Positions 6,414 through 13,614 of a DNA stretch of 30,347 bases are shown here, in pieces. Position 1 is the first letter of the stretch. Every line of letters starts with the position of its first letter. The notes under the pieces are model-generated. The model had not been told where the DNA came from. It ran no database searches and was given only the letters and a program-made list of their open reading frames with translations. Both the position numbers and the translations under genes were made by a program. This stretch comes from a virus, in the IMG/VR virus record IMGVR_UViG_3300027859_000058, positions 1-30,347 of that record. The stretch is one strand, 5' to 3'.

Positions 6414-7893
6414 CAATCACCTTTGTTATCATTCTTCCTTGTCTTTCTGCATCATCATAGTGTAGAGGTATACAGGTTGCAAGTAATAGTAAACCACCCA
6501 TAAGTATTTCATTCTTAGGCAATTCATATTCATCTAATTTTCTTTCAAATAAATCTTTAACATATTCATTTTGTGGAACATCAGCAACAATAGCATTATA
6601 TCCATAATAACAATCATGAGCTAACTTAGCCCAATCATAAATATTATCACCCATTTTTCCATGCCAAGTTCCATACTCTCCTCTTGGGTCAAGGAGTTTA
6701 AATTGGTCTGTTTGTTGGTTATATAAAATATTTGCTAAATGTAAATCACCATGCATTCCATTTATTGGTGAAGTATATCTATATATGTGTTCTGCCATTT
6801 GATGTAATTCAGCTATCTTCCAAGCTTCCACAACATTGTAAAATTCATGACTTAATCTTTCTGTAGTTTTACCAACCCACATTGCTTTTGCATTCTCACT
6901 AAAACTATCAATTAAACTTTCATCTTCTATAGGATTATTAAAATAATTAATTTTAATTTTAAATATTCTATCCATGATATAATCCCAATGTGTCTCAGGC
7001 ATATTTTCATATAACATTAAATCACTAAGTAATGTACCACTTTCATATGACATTATTAATTGAGTTGGATGGTCTAATATTCTTGGTACAAACATTGATT
7101 GCTCATCGCTTAAACACTTATACCAATATGCTTCATTCTTTAAAGTTTTTCTAGAATGTTTATCATGATAATCTGGTAATTTTGTAATTGTTCCAAGCTC
7201 AGGATTAAACTTCAAATTATTAAATGCTCTTGCCTTAGTATTAAGTAGTGATGCACAGGTTTTGTAGTATGTTGGCAGATCACCTATGTCATACCATTCT
7301 TTAGTAATATATTGGCTAAAATTTCCATAGAGTTCTAGTGCACCTGATATATCGTAGGCCCTACTTTCTGTGAAAGCTTGCTTAGCTCTTAAACCTTCCT
7401 TAAATGAATATAGACCAACTAAAGCATTTGCATTTGGAATTGGTTTATCTGGTTTATTATAATAATTATTACCATCCCACATACACCAAGCTGATTGATT
7501 CTTAACTTCTTTAGTCAATAAAAAGTTTTCTCCAAGTGGCATATTCTTTTCTAATATAATAGCATCACCTAACCAAACCACAACTGGTTTCAAAGGATTT
7601 TTTAATGCATTCATACCAATAGATATAGCATCCCTTGGACCATCAAAAGATGGTTGATTAGCAAACCTTACCTTGGGATGTCTTACAGCACAGTATTCTC
7701 TGATATCAGAATATTTTCCATCCACAACAACTATTTCGTCAACGCTGCCATTGACTGCCTCTATTATATAATCTAGGCAAGGTTTACCATTTACACGTAC
7801 CATAACCTTCGACGTGCCAGAAGATAGAGGTCTTAGTCTTGTTGCTGCACCAGCAGCAGGTATAACTAAATTGAATCCATTTTGTTTGTCCAT
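6400..7893 (-). CDS. Fused NTP-transferase and APH/choline-kinase-like protein
   Basis: Two domains are seen in 497 residues. Residues 8-215 are a sugar-nucleotidyltransferase-like domain (GT-A/Rossmann type): VIPAAGAATRLRPLS with the pyrophosphorylase loop, KVMVRVNGKPCLDYII, and WLGDAII near 107-113. Residues about 240-497 are an aminoglycoside-phosphotransferase/choline-kinase-like domain with HGDLHLAN (381-388, catalytic loop) and LDPRGEYG (401-408, metal-binding Asp). Such a pair can phosphorylate a small alcohol or sugar and then activate it as an NDP or CDP derivative. Neighbours suggest the product feeds glycosyltransferases at 8236-10440. The start is an ATG with GGAGG ten bases upstream. 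The substrate is unknown. Confidence 0.85.
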   Translation of the reverse strand: MDKQNGFNLVIPAAGAATRLRPLSSGTSKVMVRVNGKPCLDYIIEAVNGSVDEIVVVDGKYSDIREYCAVRHPKVRFANQPSFDGPRDAISIGMNALKNPLKPVVVWLGDAIILEKNMPLGENFLLTKEVKNQSAWCMWDGNNYYNKPDKPIPNANALVGLYSFKEGLRAKQAFTESRAYDISGALELYGNFSQYITKEWYDIGDLPTYYKTCASLLNTKARAFNNLKFNPELGTITKLPDYHDKHSRKTLKNEAYWYKCLSDEQSMFVPRILDHPTQLIMSYESGTLLSDLMLYENMPETHWDYIMDRIFKIKINYFNNPIEDESLIDSFSENAKAMWVGKTTERLSHEFYNVVEAWKIAELHQMAEHIYRYTSPINGMHGDLHLANILYNQQTDQFKLLDPRGEYGTWHGKMGDNIYDWAKLAHDCYYGYNAIVADVPQNEYVKDLFERKLDEYELPKNEILMGGLLLLATCIPLHYDDAERQGRMITKVIDEIQ

Positions 7894-8243
7894 TTAATAA
7901 ATTCCTCCAAGTTCATTGCTTTATCATCTACGTAATATGTAGACGAATAGGGTTTACCCCATTGTAATTCATCGTAAGGTACATCATGTTCGTCCAACCA
8001 TTCAGTTGTGATGTCACCTACATCATCTATTATCTTTTGAATATCACCATCAAATGTTAGCATTCTTCTGGCTGTAAGCAATATTATATAATAGCCTTGA
8101 TTGTGTAATGTTCTCATTCCATGTATTACCTTTTTATTGGGTAATGCATTTCCATATTTGTGTTTTGCATCTTTATAATTATGATTGGTATGACAAATAG
8201 TATCATCAATATCAATCACTATGCTAGGTTTAGGTTTATCCAA
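7866..8243 (-). CDS. HAD-family phosphatase, EcbF/BcbF capsule-phosphatase-like
   Basis: This short 125-residue HAD enzyme has all four motifs: DIDDT (11-15, nucleophile and acid/base Asp), LLTARR with T57, K97 in WGKPYS, and DD at 106-107. There is little cap, like the capsule-biosynthesis phosphatases next to nucleotidyltransferases in bacterial polysaccharide loci. The start is a TTG preceded by GGAGG, overlapping the stop of the upstream glycosyltransferase by eight bases. Its own 3' end carries the ribosome binding site of the fusion gene. It probably dephosphorylates an intermediate in the same activated-sugar or polyol pathway; this rests on context. Confidence 0.82.
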   Translation of the reverse strand: MDKPKPSIVIDIDDTICHTNHNYKDAKHKYGNALPNKKVIHGMRTLHNQGYYIILLTARRMLTFDGDIQKIIDDVGDITTEWLDEHDVPYDELQWGKPYSSTYYVDDKAMNLEEFIKWTNKMDSI

Positions 8244-9591
8244 AAAATTCCTCCAAACTGTTTGTATTTAAATCTTGTATTTTTGTATGTACAATTCTTT
8301 TCTTCTTTTCAAAATAACTTAATTGTTGTTCAATTACTTCTTTAGCACCAAATGCTGGAATATTGTTATTTAAAATATTGTTAAAAGTATCTATAGCGTT
8401 CGTACCAAAGCATTTTTCAATCAATTGAGTCACTGACATTTTATCTGTTTGCTTTCCTACGGACTCAATATGTTTTAACATAGGTGGTATTACATTAGAT
8501 GCATCAGCTTCCTGTCTGAGAAACTGAATACCATTATCCAAATAATCATTATACATTGTTTCATTATTTGATAATTCATGTATTTTATCTTTTGTCTCAT
8601 TTAAATCTTCTCTATTGGACCATATAGCAATTGGATTAGATATAAACGTTGAACCATCTTCAGCTACGTTGTTCATTCCATAATCATAATCAAATACTGG
8701 AACTGTACCTACAGCAATTATTTCCATTTGCGCATATTCAAACCTATCGCCATAGTTATGTCTTTCCTTTGGAAGATTATATCCACTATAACCAAACAAT
8801 GAATTTGAGATTAAGTTCATACCATCTTCATATTCATAAGGACCAAAGCTTTCGCATATATCGCTATCATAATTATAACCATCAAACTTATCAGTCCATT
8901 TTGTTATATCGATAATATCAAACTTAGCACCTATAGACCTTTCAATACCATGAATAGAGTAATGGAAATCTTTATCTAAGTTATACATTTCAACCATTCT
9001 TTTAGGGTCTTTCATTGTTGTCCAACGACTTGCGTATATACAACTTTTTCTTTTATCTTTAAAGGGTACCCAATACTTTTCATAATCAGAAACAGTAAAA
9101 GGTAATTTCATACGAGCAATCCTTTCACCTAGTTTTTTATCAGTTAAAATGTTTGATATATCTTGAGCATAAGTTGTTGTAGTAGAAAAGTTAAATACAA
9201 TATCACATGCATTTGCTATAGGAATGTGAATTGGTATTCTATCAAAATTCATTCTCTTAATCTCATGCATCATACCAACAAGGATTGGTTTCTCTATTTT
9301 AAGAACTAAATCTTCAAAGAAACTTTTTACTGTAGATTGGTTGTGCAAAGGACTAGGATAAGAGTTAAGCATAACAATATCATAATTCTCATTTAATTTT
9401 TTTCCTATGTCAGGTATTTCATCAGCTTTGAAAGATATAGAATTTTTTATATGACCACCTGAACGAGTGAATCCTCTTTCTTGTAAATCATATATGTCTA
9501 CATCATTAGGCATATATCTTTGGAATTCATATCCAAATTTTTCTACACCACAACCATCAAGGCCTTTTCCAAATACTATTGCAATTTTCAT
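8236..9591 (-). CDS. GT-B-like glycosyltransferase
   Basis: The 451-residue protein begins MKIAIVFGKGLDGCGVEKFG, a Rossmann start with a Gly-rich acceptor loop, and has a second half containing CIYASRWTTMKDP and FEYAQMEIIAVGTVPVFDYD, the usual donor-site helix (E..E..A.G..P) of GT4-like enzymes. T4 alpha- and beta-glucosyltransferases also have GT-B folds, but I see no close match to them. A C-terminal region of about 100 residues is specific. No Shine-Dalgarno precedes the ATG, and the promoter at 9600-9628 would give a leader of only one to three bases. Context suggests transfer of a sugar or similar group to modified DNA; a surface glycan is an alternative. Confidence 0.75.
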   Translation of the reverse strand: MKIAIVFGKGLDGCGVEKFGYEFQRYMPNDVDIYDLQERGFTRSGGHIKNSISFKADEIPDIGKKLNENYDIVMLNSYPSPLHNQSTVKSFFEDLVLKIEKPILVGMMHEIKRMNFDRIPIHIPIANACDIVFNFSTTTTYAQDISNILTDKKLGERIARMKLPFTVSDYEKYWVPFKDKRKSCIYASRWTTMKDPKRMVEMYNLDKDFHYSIHGIERSIGAKFDIIDITKWTDKFDGYNYDSDICESFGPYEYEDGMNLISNSLFGYSGYNLPKERHNYGDRFEYAQMEIIAVGTVPVFDYDYGMNNVAEDGSTFISNPIAIWSNREDLNETKDKIHELSNNETMYNDYLDNGIQFLRQEADASNVIPPMLKHIESVGKQTDKMSVTQLIEKCFGTNAIDTFNNILNNNIPAFGAKEVIEQQLSYFEKKKRIVHTKIQDLNTNSLEEFFG

Positions 9592-9599
9592 ATAGTTAT

Positions 9600-9628
9600 A
9601 TTATAACATAAAATCAGTGATTTGTACA
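9600..9628 (-). promoter_or_regulatory. Sigma70-type promoter, near-leaderless, for the glycosyltransferase unit
   Basis: -35 TGTACA at 9623-9628, 17-base spacer, TATAAT at 9600-9605. The start site is expected about 9592-9594, directly against the ATG at 9589-9591. CAGTG/CACTG arms overlap the -35. The element lies inside the 3' end of the upstream glycosyltransferase gene. Confidence 0.82.
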
Positions 9629-10440
9629 CTGTTATTTTCTAAATCTTTCAAATGTTTAGGTACTCCAGTTGGTTGTACCTTGAGATTAATCTTACGATTA
9701 TGTGTTTTATCCTTCATATTTACTAACTTAATATGTTTAGGATATAGTTTGTTGAGCTCGCTCGCGGCCGTATGCATGACGTCCGCGTGACGCGCGGCAG
9801 CATTACCACCTTCTTTTTCTTTACCAATGACTAATTGCCATTTAGTTATATAAAAATTATTAAATCCTTTTTGAATCGCACTACAAAATGCTGCTACATC
9901 TTCATAATATTTTACTTTTGTATAACCTAAATCGTCAGCTGTTAATTGTTCTAAATTTATAAAAGAACTAAAAGCTCCCCAACGATTTAATCCTATAGGA
10001 AATATATCTTTACCTTTGACAAAGGTTGCAGTAGCGATTACACCAAATGGCATATCCTCTAATAATCCAATTGAATAATTAATTAAATCATAGAACGATT
10101 CTTCTGATAATTCCTTTTCTTTTATTACGTAATCTTTCTCATCAGTAATATGGCAAGGGACTATTTTAATATCATCATCCATCATCCAAATTTTTTCACC
10201 AGCAAAATGTTCACATATAGCATGTCTTTTTTCTGGTATACCTGAATCTTTAGGTACGTTAAGTGGAACTAAGTTTACACCTGGATAATCAACTGTAATT
10301 TTTTTATAGCGTTCCATTTCTGATACATCTCTTCTTATACAAACATAAACTCTTCTATAAAAACTTTCTGGAATCCAGCCATTTTCTAATACATCAATTT
10401 TACCATCGACTCTACCATAAGTTGGTATAACTATTTTCAT
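9601..10440 (-). CDS. GT-A glycosyltransferase, TET-associated (TAGT)-like
   Basis: This 279-residue protein starts MKIVIPTYGRVDGK, continues with DSGIPEKRHAICEH and the metal-binding acidic motif IWMMDDDIKI (DDD at 88-90), then YYEDVAAFCSAIQKG further on as a possible catalytic acidic motif. This set (PTxGR, GIxxKR, hhDDD) resembles the TET/JBP-associated glycosyltransferases proposed to decorate oxidised cytosines in phage DNA. Here a dCMP hydroxymethylase could supply 5-hydroxymethylcytosine instead of a TET enzyme. The ATG overlaps the upstream stop as ATGA. The C-terminal NSVQITDFML is shaped by the promoter lying within the coding sequence. Confidence 0.75.
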   Translation of the reverse strand: MKIVIPTYGRVDGKIDVLENGWIPESFYRRVYVCIRRDVSEMERYKKITVDYPGVNLVPLNVPKDSGIPEKRHAICEHFAGEKIWMMDDDIKIVPCHITDEKDYVIKEKELSEESFYDLINYSIGLLEDMPFGVIATATFVKGKDIFPIGLNRWGAFSSFINLEQLTADDLGYTKVKYYEDVAAFCSAIQKGFNNFYITKWQLVIGKEKEGGNAAARHADVMHTAASELNKLYPKHIKLVNMKDKTHNRKINLKVQPTGVPKHLKDLENNSVQITDFML

Positions 10441-10736
10441 AAAATATATTCCATTAATATTGTTCTAAATAATAATACAGCTCCAGCACCATTCAACATT
10501 ATAAGAGCTCTGTCTTTCCAAAGGAAACTAACGATTAACCATAATAAGACACCTATGAAGGATAACATAACATCCCACATAGCAAATTCTGGTATACCTC
10601 TCATTCCCATACCTGCTAATACAAATGATGAGGCAACCCATTTAATATACCAATCGGCAGTATATTTTGGTGTTGCACTTTTATATATACGATTTGAATT
10701 AGCTAACTCTTCTTTACTATACTTCTGCGAACTCAT
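10437..10736 (-). CDS. Small polytopic membrane protein
   Basis: The protein has about 99 residues from the ATG at 10734-10736 (MSSQKYSKEELANSN) and three hydrophobic segments: YIKWVASSFVLAGMGM, WDVMLSFIGVLLWLIVSFLW and ALIMLNGAGAVLLFRTI. Family and function are not recognised. An ATG ten codons earlier (10766) has an AGGA eight bases upstream and is an alternative start, but overlaps the deaminase gene by 50 bases instead of 20. It is coupled to the downstream glycosyltransferase by ATGA. A membrane protein between nucleotide-metabolism and glycosyltransferase genes is unexplained. Confidence 0.65.
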   Translation of the reverse strand: MSSQKYSKEELANSNRIYKSATPKYTADWYIKWVASSFVLAGMGMRGIPEFAMWDVMLSFIGVLLWLIVSFLWKDRALIMLNGAGAVLLFRTILMEYIL

Positions 10737-11157
10737 ATTTAATTCCCGCTTCTTTAAAAATTTCATCTGTTTTTCCTATTGCTTCTTTCCATCTATCAGG
10801 AGTATTACGAGAGATTGCTACTACTCTTTTTACACCTGCTTGTATTATTCCTAAAGCACAATCACCACAAACTGGTAAACCATAAATATATAATGTGGAA
10901 TCTTTTAATGATATTCCATTCTCAGCTGCATTGTATATGCAATTCATTTCTGCATGTACAACGTACTGATACTTTATTTCTCTTACTCTTAATCTTGCTT
11001 CAGTATCTTCTATCCCTTTAGGAAATCCATTATAACCTGTGGATAGTATTTTTCTATTTCTTACAGCGATTGCACCAATTTGTCTACTTGGGTCTTTACT
11101 CCATGTTGATACTAATTGAGATATCTCTACAAATCTTTTATCCCACTTACTTAACAA
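10717..11157 (-). CDS. cd: dCMP deaminase
   Basis: This zinc-dependent deaminase converts dCMP to dUMP for dTTP synthesis. Visible features are SKWDKRFVEISQLVSTWSKD and PSRQIGAIAV at the start, HAE (zinc ligand and catalytic Glu), and PVCGDC with two zinc cysteines. I place the start at a TTG at 11155-11157, giving about 146 residues that begin just before SKWD as in ComEB-type enzymes; AGAGG lies ten bases upstream. An ATG at 11175 and a GTG at 11211 in the same frame are alternatives with poorer ribosome binding sites. It overlaps the 42 gene, and both act on dCMP. Confidence 0.9.
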   Translation of the reverse strand: MLSKWDKRFVEISQLVSTWSKDPSRQIGAIAVRNRKILSTGYNGFPKGIEDTEARLRVREIKYQYVVHAEMNCIYNAAENGISLKDSTLYIYGLPVCGDCALGIIQAGVKRVVAISRNTPDRWKEAIGKTDEIFKEAGIKYEFAEV

Positions 11158-11830
11158 GATCGAAATGCCTCTCATAAACATGCAAGTTTTGTACTTGCCA
11201 ATGGATATCACCTTTTTCTAAAGGTTCCAATGTATCAAATATTCTTAAATCACTAATCAACTGATTCCTTACATACTCTTGCCAAGCAAAATCATTCTTA
11301 TATCCAAACACTACATCATTACTTCTCATTTGAACTACACAATGTAATTTATTATCTCTAATATAATATGTCACAGCATTTGTACATATAAAATCATTCT
11401 TACCATTTTCTTTATACTCTTGCCAGATACTTGGACGTTGATATATCATTGATGCTCTACGAGAATCAGGATTTATTTCCATTAACTCATGTAAAACTTG
11501 TTCGTATTGATTATGATACTTATTAGCATAGATTAATAATCCATAATTAGAATTAATTTCACCATGTTCATTAGCTGAATATTCCCAGGCTTGAGGAGCT
11601 CTTTGCGATTTCCTATCACCCCATATATCTTTGATGTTAGTTGACATTGATTCATACCAATCTAATTCATCACTTACATATTGGTGATTTACTTCACCAA
11701 AGATTGTTGGTTTATCAGCAATAAAGGATGCACCAATTAGTTCAATAGTTTTTTGACCGGTTTTATCGGTTGTAAAGTTTTCTATTTTTAATTGATTAAT
11801 AAAGTGTTTTTTAATATCAGACGTTATCAT
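11147..11830 (-). CDS. 42: Deoxycytidylate 5-hydroxymethyltransferase (gp42-like)
   Basis: This thymidylate-synthase-fold enzyme transfers a hydroxymethyl group from methylene-THF to dCMP, making 5-hydroxymethyl-dCMP before DNA synthesis. Its 227 residues align by memory with T4 gp42 (246): DKTGQKTIELIGASFIAD, EINSNYG, NPDSRRASMIY, the nucleophile C149 in DFICTNAV, and MRSNDVVFGYKNDFAWQ. Asp180 stands where thymidylate synthases have the dUMP-selecting Asn, the residue known to set dCMP specificity in T4. It ends LHVYERHFDLV as in gp42. I therefore prefer hydroxymethylase over ThyA. The start overlaps the upstream gene by 14 bases. Confidence 0.93.
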   Translation of the reverse strand: MITSDIKKHFINQLKIENFTTDKTGQKTIELIGASFIADKPTIFGEVNHQYVSDELDWYESMSTNIKDIWGDRKSQRAPQAWEYSANEHGEINSNYGLLIYANKYHNQYEQVLHELMEINPDSRRASMIYQRPSIWQEYKENGKNDFICTNAVTYYIRDNKLHCVVQMRSNDVVFGYKNDFAWQEYVRNQLISDLRIFDTLEPLEKGDIHWQVQNLHVYERHFDLVK

Positions 11831-12161
11831 CTCTTTTAGTCCCTAGCTTTTTTGTTTGATTAAACATATCTTTTGAAGGGTCTTGGCCTTCCATTTTACC
11901 ACGTAAATATGCAACACAAAAGGATGCATAGTTAATTAAATCTTTGTAGGAATCTTCTAAGGATTCAAAGTTTGGTTCTTTACCTGATTCAAGCAAAGAT
12001 GTGGCTCTGATTAGTTTACCTAAACAAGCATCATGCAAGGTATCAATACCTCTACGATAATGCATAGCTTGGGTTATAGAACTATTATCACTTTGATAAT
12101 CGGCTGATTTTTTAGCTTGCAGTTCAGCACATTCCTGCAGTACTTTCATACTTTCTCTCAT
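11817..12161 (-). CDS. DUF1599 (nucleotide-modification-associated domain 1) protein
   Basis: This 114-residue all-helical protein has KKSADYQSDN near the N-terminus, a Lys/Arg-rich middle helix (LGKLIRATSLL) and the DSYKDLINYASFCVAYLRGK pattern typical of DUF1599. The domain occurs in phage base-modification loci and may be related to MazG-type all-alpha NTP hydrolases. It is first after the promoter at 12182-12210, with TATGGAG before the ATG, and overlaps gene 42. It may bind or hydrolyse nucleotides for the hydroxymethylcytosine pathway, for example removing dCTP; this is inference from context. Confidence 0.72.
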   Translation of the reverse strand: MRESMKVLQECAELQAKKSADYQSDNSSITQAMHYRRGIDTLHDACLGKLIRATSLLESGKEPNFESLEDSYKDLINYASFCVAYLRGKMEGQDPSKDMFNQTKKLGTKRDDNV

Positions 12162-12181
12162 AATTTACTCCATAATTATCT

Positions 12182-12210
12182 ATTATATCACATTTCACTG
12201 TAAATGTAAA
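12182..12210 (-). promoter_or_regulatory. Sigma70-type promoter for the DUF1599-42-deaminase unit
   Basis: -35 TTTACA (12205-12210), 17 bases, TATAAT (12182-12187), extended -10 TG. ACATTT/AAATGT arms, six bases each, lie in the spacer region. It starts two bases after the SNase stop codon. Confidence 0.87.
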
Positions 12211-12211
12211 C

Positions 12212-12688
12212 TTATTTTTTAATTTCTTTTCCATACTTATTGAGCTCGGGAAGTTCAACTCCTCGCTCTAATAATACCTTTCGATTTTCCAAATGTTTTG
12301 CTTCTATGTCTTCTTTTGATTGTCCATAGTATGCTACTCCATATCCATCCTTAATCATTTCTTGATTAAGATTAAATTCAGTCTCGTAAACTGGATGTCC
12401 TTCTTGTTCAGTTATAAAAAACTCTCCAAGTATTCTACCATATTTACCTTTATCCAAAGAGGTTTTTAATTTGTATTTCTCACCTAACTTGAGATATTTT
12501 TGAACATATTTTTTAGAAGCTAAACCAAATTTCTTTTCTTCTAAATCTCTTGTTCTTGACTCAGGTGTATCTATACCTAACATTCTTACTCTTTGTTTTA
12601 CATATGCCATTCCAAAACCTAGGTCGATATCTACATCAACCGTATCTCCATCTACTACTCTAAGTATTTTTGCGTTATATTCAAACAT
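12212..12688 (-). CDS. Staphylococcal-nuclease-like (thermonuclease) protein
   Basis: This 158-residue OB-fold SNase domain fills the whole protein. Key residues are visible: DGDT (13-16), RMLGIDTPE with R35 and E43, and KYGRILGEF with R85, matching the Asp/Arg/Glu/Arg set of calcium-dependent nucleases; GYGVAYYG near the end is also typical. There is no signal peptide, so it acts in the host cytoplasm. Degradation of unmodified host DNA or RNA is plausible for a phage with modified DNA, but is inference. AGGT lies eight bases before the ATG. The gene ends directly at the promoter at 12182-12210. Confidence 0.9.
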   Translation of the reverse strand: MFEYNAKILRVVDGDTVDVDIDLGFGMAYVKQRVRMLGIDTPESRTRDLEEKKFGLASKKYVQKYLKLGEKYKLKTSLDKGKYGRILGEFFITEQEGHPVYETEFNLNQEMIKDGYGVAYYGQSKEDIEAKHLENRKVLLERGVELPELNKYGKEIKK

Positions 12689-12696
12689 GTTTTTAC

Positions 12697-13614
12697 CTAT
12701 ATATTATTTCTAAAAACGAACTCTATTGCACGTTCGGCTTCCTTTTCTATATCTCTCTTAGCATACCAACTACCAGTATCGCTATCCAATTGTCTACATA
12801 AGTATTCAACTTCTTTTGCTGTAATAGGATAACCTTTAGCCATTGCATTTCCAGCAGTACTTACCATGATTTGATATAGTTTCGCATACCAACCTGTATC
12901 AGTTATTCCTTTGTACTCTTCAATTTGTTTCTTATTAACAAAAGGACAATCATCATAATTAGTCCAACTAAAATTGGTATTTTGAAGTTGACCTTTTCTA
13001 TGTTCGATTAATCCTTTTTGAATTGCATCAGGTAATCGATTAAAAAAGCCTTCTTGTCTATTTATATATGGATGTTTCCCCATCAGTTCTACTGGGTCCA
13101 TTTGTGTACCTTCATGAGTAAAGATAAAGTTATTTGCATTTTCATATTGATTAGGTATATAATACATACGTGATAAATCTTTTGTTTGTGCATCAGATGC
13201 ATCTAAAAATTCTTTATTCAAAGCATACCAAAAATGTTTAATGTCATCTTTAAGAACTGGATATCTTAAATCAAATACTAAACGAAACTTTGGTGATTCT
13301 TTTGTAGATGATGCTGTTGAATAACATACGTACTTATAATCAGGATAAGTTTTTTCAATAGTTCTTATATCACCTTTATAATCATCAATATCTAAAGCGG
13401 CCCAACCACCCCAACCAACAACATTAGCATTGGCTCTTGTGGTACCTGGCTCATAAGTAGCAGGTGATATTAAAGGTGCTTCCTTTTTAGTAGGATACTT
13501 ATCATCACTAGCTAACTTATATAATACACCAGCAAACTCATCAAAAGAACTATAATCCATTCTCTTATGAGTTTTGTTATCGTATATATTATCAAATATC
13601 GTTAAACTTACCAT
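12697..13614 (-). CDS. Archaeo-eukaryotic-primase-like protein
   Basis: The N-terminal 160 residues look like the AEP-type catalytic core of RepB/VirE-N-like primases: WAALDIDDYKGD (DID at 75-77 as motif I), CYSTASSTKESPKFRLVFDL (97-116, motif II and the following strand), and LSRMYYIPNQ. The C-terminal 100 residues are helical with VEYLCRQLDSDTGSWYAKRD. T4 uses a TOPRIM primase, gp61, which is absent from this window, so this protein may prime replication or repair. The metal-binding set is not complete by eye. The start ATG has AGGA a few bases upstream and overlaps the MazG-like gene by 23 bases. Confidence 0.6.
   Translation of the reverse strand: MVSLTIFDNIYDNKTHKRMDYSSFDEFAGVLYKLASDDKYPTKKEAPLISPATYEPGTTRANANVVGWGGWAALDIDDYKGDIRTIEKTYPDYKYVCYSTASSTKESPKFRLVFDLRYPVLKDDIKHFWYALNKEFLDASDAQTKDLSRMYYIPNQYENANNFIFTHEGTQMDPVELMGKHPYINRQEGFFNRLPDAIQKGLIEHRKGQLQNTNFSWTNYDDCPFVNKKQIEEYKGITDTGWYAKLYQIMVSTAGNAMAKGYPITAKEVEYLCRQLDSDTGSWYAKRDIEKEAERAIEFVFRNNI

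Noticed and set aside
5217-10440. Shared C-terminal tail NSxQxTDFM as a protein motif
   Set aside because: It is explained by the promoter DNA embedded in both gene ends, not by protein homology.
11147-11830. Thymidylate synthase (ThyA) call for this gene
   Set aside because: The dUMP-selecting Asn is replaced by Asp180, and the sequence follows T4 gp42 along its length, so dCMP hydroxymethylase fits better.
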